Source: Chalciporus piperatus (taxonomy: Eukaryota > Basidiomycota > Agaricomycetes > Boletales > Boletaceae). From it: a stretch of 20,125 bases of DNA. The DNA is taken from positions 1-20,125 of the forward strand of contig JBBPTG010000362.1 in assembly GCA_038093975.1 (NCBI GenBank). Direction: 5' to 3'. The notes below the pieces were generated by a model. It saw only the letters and a list, made by a program, of their open reading frames with translations. It searched no databases and was not told the DNA's origin. Both the position numbers and the translations under genes were made by a program. Positions 18,490-20,125 of this stretch are shown here, in pieces (the first letter of the stretch is position 1; each line of letters begins with the position of its first letter).

Positions 18490-20125
18490 ATGCTCGTTGT
18501 CGGTTCAAATTCAACCTGCGATATCTGTCTCGAGTCCTACACAAGTGGGGCCAACGTCCCCCATGCCATAACGTGCGGTCACGTCTTCTGCCAGAAGTAT
18601 GTGCATGACTCCAACCAGCGATCGAAGAGGATCAACTGATGGCATGCTAGATGTCTCAACCATCTGACGCAGCACAAGTGTCCCCTTTGTAGGGAACGCT
18701 TCTCTCCACGGGAGGTCAGGAAACTGCACGTGGAATGCGACGCCACAACCATCGAATCACATCCTACGGAGGGCGCTCCAAAGGTTGACAACGATGCCCA
18801 ACGTCTCCTAGACGACATCGCTCGCATCGTCAAGGAGGGTGCCAAGGTCAATGAGATCAGAAGAGTAATTGATGATTGCAGAACGTATTACAAATCCCAG
18901 CCCGGGAATCAGGTGGGCCCCACAGTTCTCGATCCCTGGACAATTGATACGACCGTTTGCATTAGTATACACCTGTCAGGGTCGGTGCTCTCCTTCTCCA
19001 TAGCCTGATGGAAGGCCAGCGAAAGCTGGGGTTGCAAGTGGAGGAACAGCGCGAGATAACTGCCGCACGTGACGAAATACGTCACAGTTCTCGATCCCTG
19101 GACAATTGATACGACCGTTTGCATTAGTATACACCTGTCAGGGTCGGTGCTCTCCTTCTCCATAGCCTGATGGAAGGCCAGCGAAAGCTGGGGTTGCAAG
19201 TGGAGGAACAGCGCGAGATAACTGCCGCACGTGACGAAATACGTGATCGCTTGACGTCCGAACTTCACGCTGCTGAGATCAAATACCAGGACCTAGAGCG
19301 CACGAGTCGCGATGAGAAAGAGACCGCGCTTGCTGTTGAGAGGAGTCTCAGGGAGCACTATGATCACATGAACGGTTTCTGGAAAAGGTATGTATTTTCG
19401 CCACAAGTCGTTTGAGTCAATCGTTGTTGACGCTTCGTTTTCAGTCAAGTAAGTGAATGAACTTGCCTTTGACCTTCGTAGTCTAAGGCCCGACTTCAGT
19501 TGGAATCCGCGCACAAAGAGTGTCGGGAACTGCGCGACGAACTCGCTCGGATCCTTTCAACTCATGGGACTGTACCTCCCCGTTCCGTAGATATGCAGCA
19601 CGTGTACAGGCCCGCTGACGAACAGAAACGCACCTTTGGAAACGGTGAAGGGGGATTGTCTCGACTGGAGACCACGAAAGGCAAATTCGTTGATGACGAT
19701 TATGACTTTCACCTCTCACCTCTTGCAGAGGTCGATGCGCCTTTGGCTTCGACAGCGCCATCCCTTCTCGCGCTCGCCGACGATTTTGACGACGACATGG
19801 TGAAGGTGAAGCGAACCAAATCTCCTATCGATGAACAACCTGAGTTGGATTCAGAGATTGAAGATTACGGCACTGCCGCCGCAACGGCGTATCCATTCCC
19901 TGCCCACCTCCAGCCGCAACCGGACCCTATACCCATTCCTTCTCGGACGCCGCCGTCCCGCCAGTCGAGCGGGATGGCCATGTCGATTACCGCTGATCAG
20001 TGGCCATCGGGTATCTCCAGTTCCAAGTCACGGGATGACGTCGTCATGAGTAGTCGTCCTCCCTCCCCCGGCCATCGGTATTCCTCGGATCGCCAGTCCA
20101 TACCGCAGGGTACACGTTCCAAGGA
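18490..20125 (+). CDS. C3HC4 RING-finger protein with coiled coil (paralog 2), cut by window end
   Basis: Exons: 18490-18596, 18651-18912, 19128-19387, 19445-19448, then 19482 to the window end, where the frame is still open. It starts MLVVGSNSTCDICLESY. RING ligands: C10, C13, C29, H31, C34, C37, C46 and C49 (CGHVFC, CPLC). Then come an acidic linker, a coiled coil (GQRKLGLQVEEQREITAARD, AARDEIRDRLTSELHAAEIK, LQLESAHKECRELRDELARI) and a Ser/Pro-rich acidic tail. Exon count, phases and start match paralog 1, so the two arose by gene duplication; their sequences are well diverged. Probable E3 ubiquitin ligase, by RING content only. Exon 3 exists in two tandem copies. Splicing to the first copy (18966) and reading on hits TGA within the repeat, so the model skips it and uses the acceptor at 19127. 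The 33-nt intron after the microexon is exceptionally short. Confidence 0.8.
18921..19244. repeat. 162-bp tandem direct repeat inside RING paralog 2
   Basis: 18921-19082 and 19083-19244 appear identical by eye (CACAGTTCTCGATCC ... GAAATACGT). The unit contains most of intron 2, its acceptor (ATTAG) and the first part of exon 3. Confidence 0.95.
19445..19448 (+). other. 4-nt microexon TCAA of RING paralog 2
   Basis: TTTTCAG/TCAA/GTAAGT. It joins TGG AAA AG (19387) to TCT AAG GCC (19482), giving W-K-S-Q-S-K-A-R-L-Q-L in frame. Direct joining of the flanking exons leaves the coiled-coil frame, and reading through GTAAGTGAATGA hits a stop. Confidence 0.68.

Overview
The window looks like nuclear DNA of an agaricomycete (mushroom-forming basidiomycete). 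The genes are split by many short GT-AG introns (mostly 33-75 bp), and the families are typical of this group: a short secreted Ser/Thr-rich-type protein, an F-box protein starting MHHALQ, NLR-like (NACHT/ankyrin) fragments and RING proteins with long disordered tails. Exon models below were built by hand from splice signals and reading frame. No database search was run.

Layout. 54-865 (+) is a small secreted-protein gene. Its 3' end overlaps the convergent F-box gene at 768-2332 (-), which carries a frameshift inside the F-box. 2333-2997 has no convincing gene. 2998-9220 is a large imperfect tandem duplication. Each unit has a decayed NLR amino-terminal fragment (2998-3562 and 6515-6993), then a middle segment that differs between units (3563-4581 and 6994-7311), then one copy of an intact nine-exon gene of unrecognised family (5083-6276, 232 aa; 7736-8898, 217 aa). 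An ankyrin-repeat fragment follows at 9291-9628. The 40S ribosomal protein uS11/RPS14 gene lies at 9932-10624, with an intron directly after its ATG. 10991-12596 is a glycerophospholipid-type acyltransferase pseudogene. 12794-15565 and 18490-20125 (running off the window) are paralogous C3HC4 RING genes, separated by about 2.9 kb with no supportable gene.

How it fits together. rps14 is the only housekeeping gene. The rest is accessory and fast-changing: a truncated secreted-protein gene, a broken F-box gene, NLR debris, a recent tandem duplication, a dead acyltransferase and a duplicated RING family. The two most unusual signals are these. First, in the duplicated 232/217-aa genes the late exons differ more than the introns between them, and replacement changes far outnumber silent ones, which suggests diversifying selection. 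Second, a 4-nt microexon is needed to hold frame in both RING paralogs, and the second paralog also carries a recent 162-bp exon duplication that must be spliced around.
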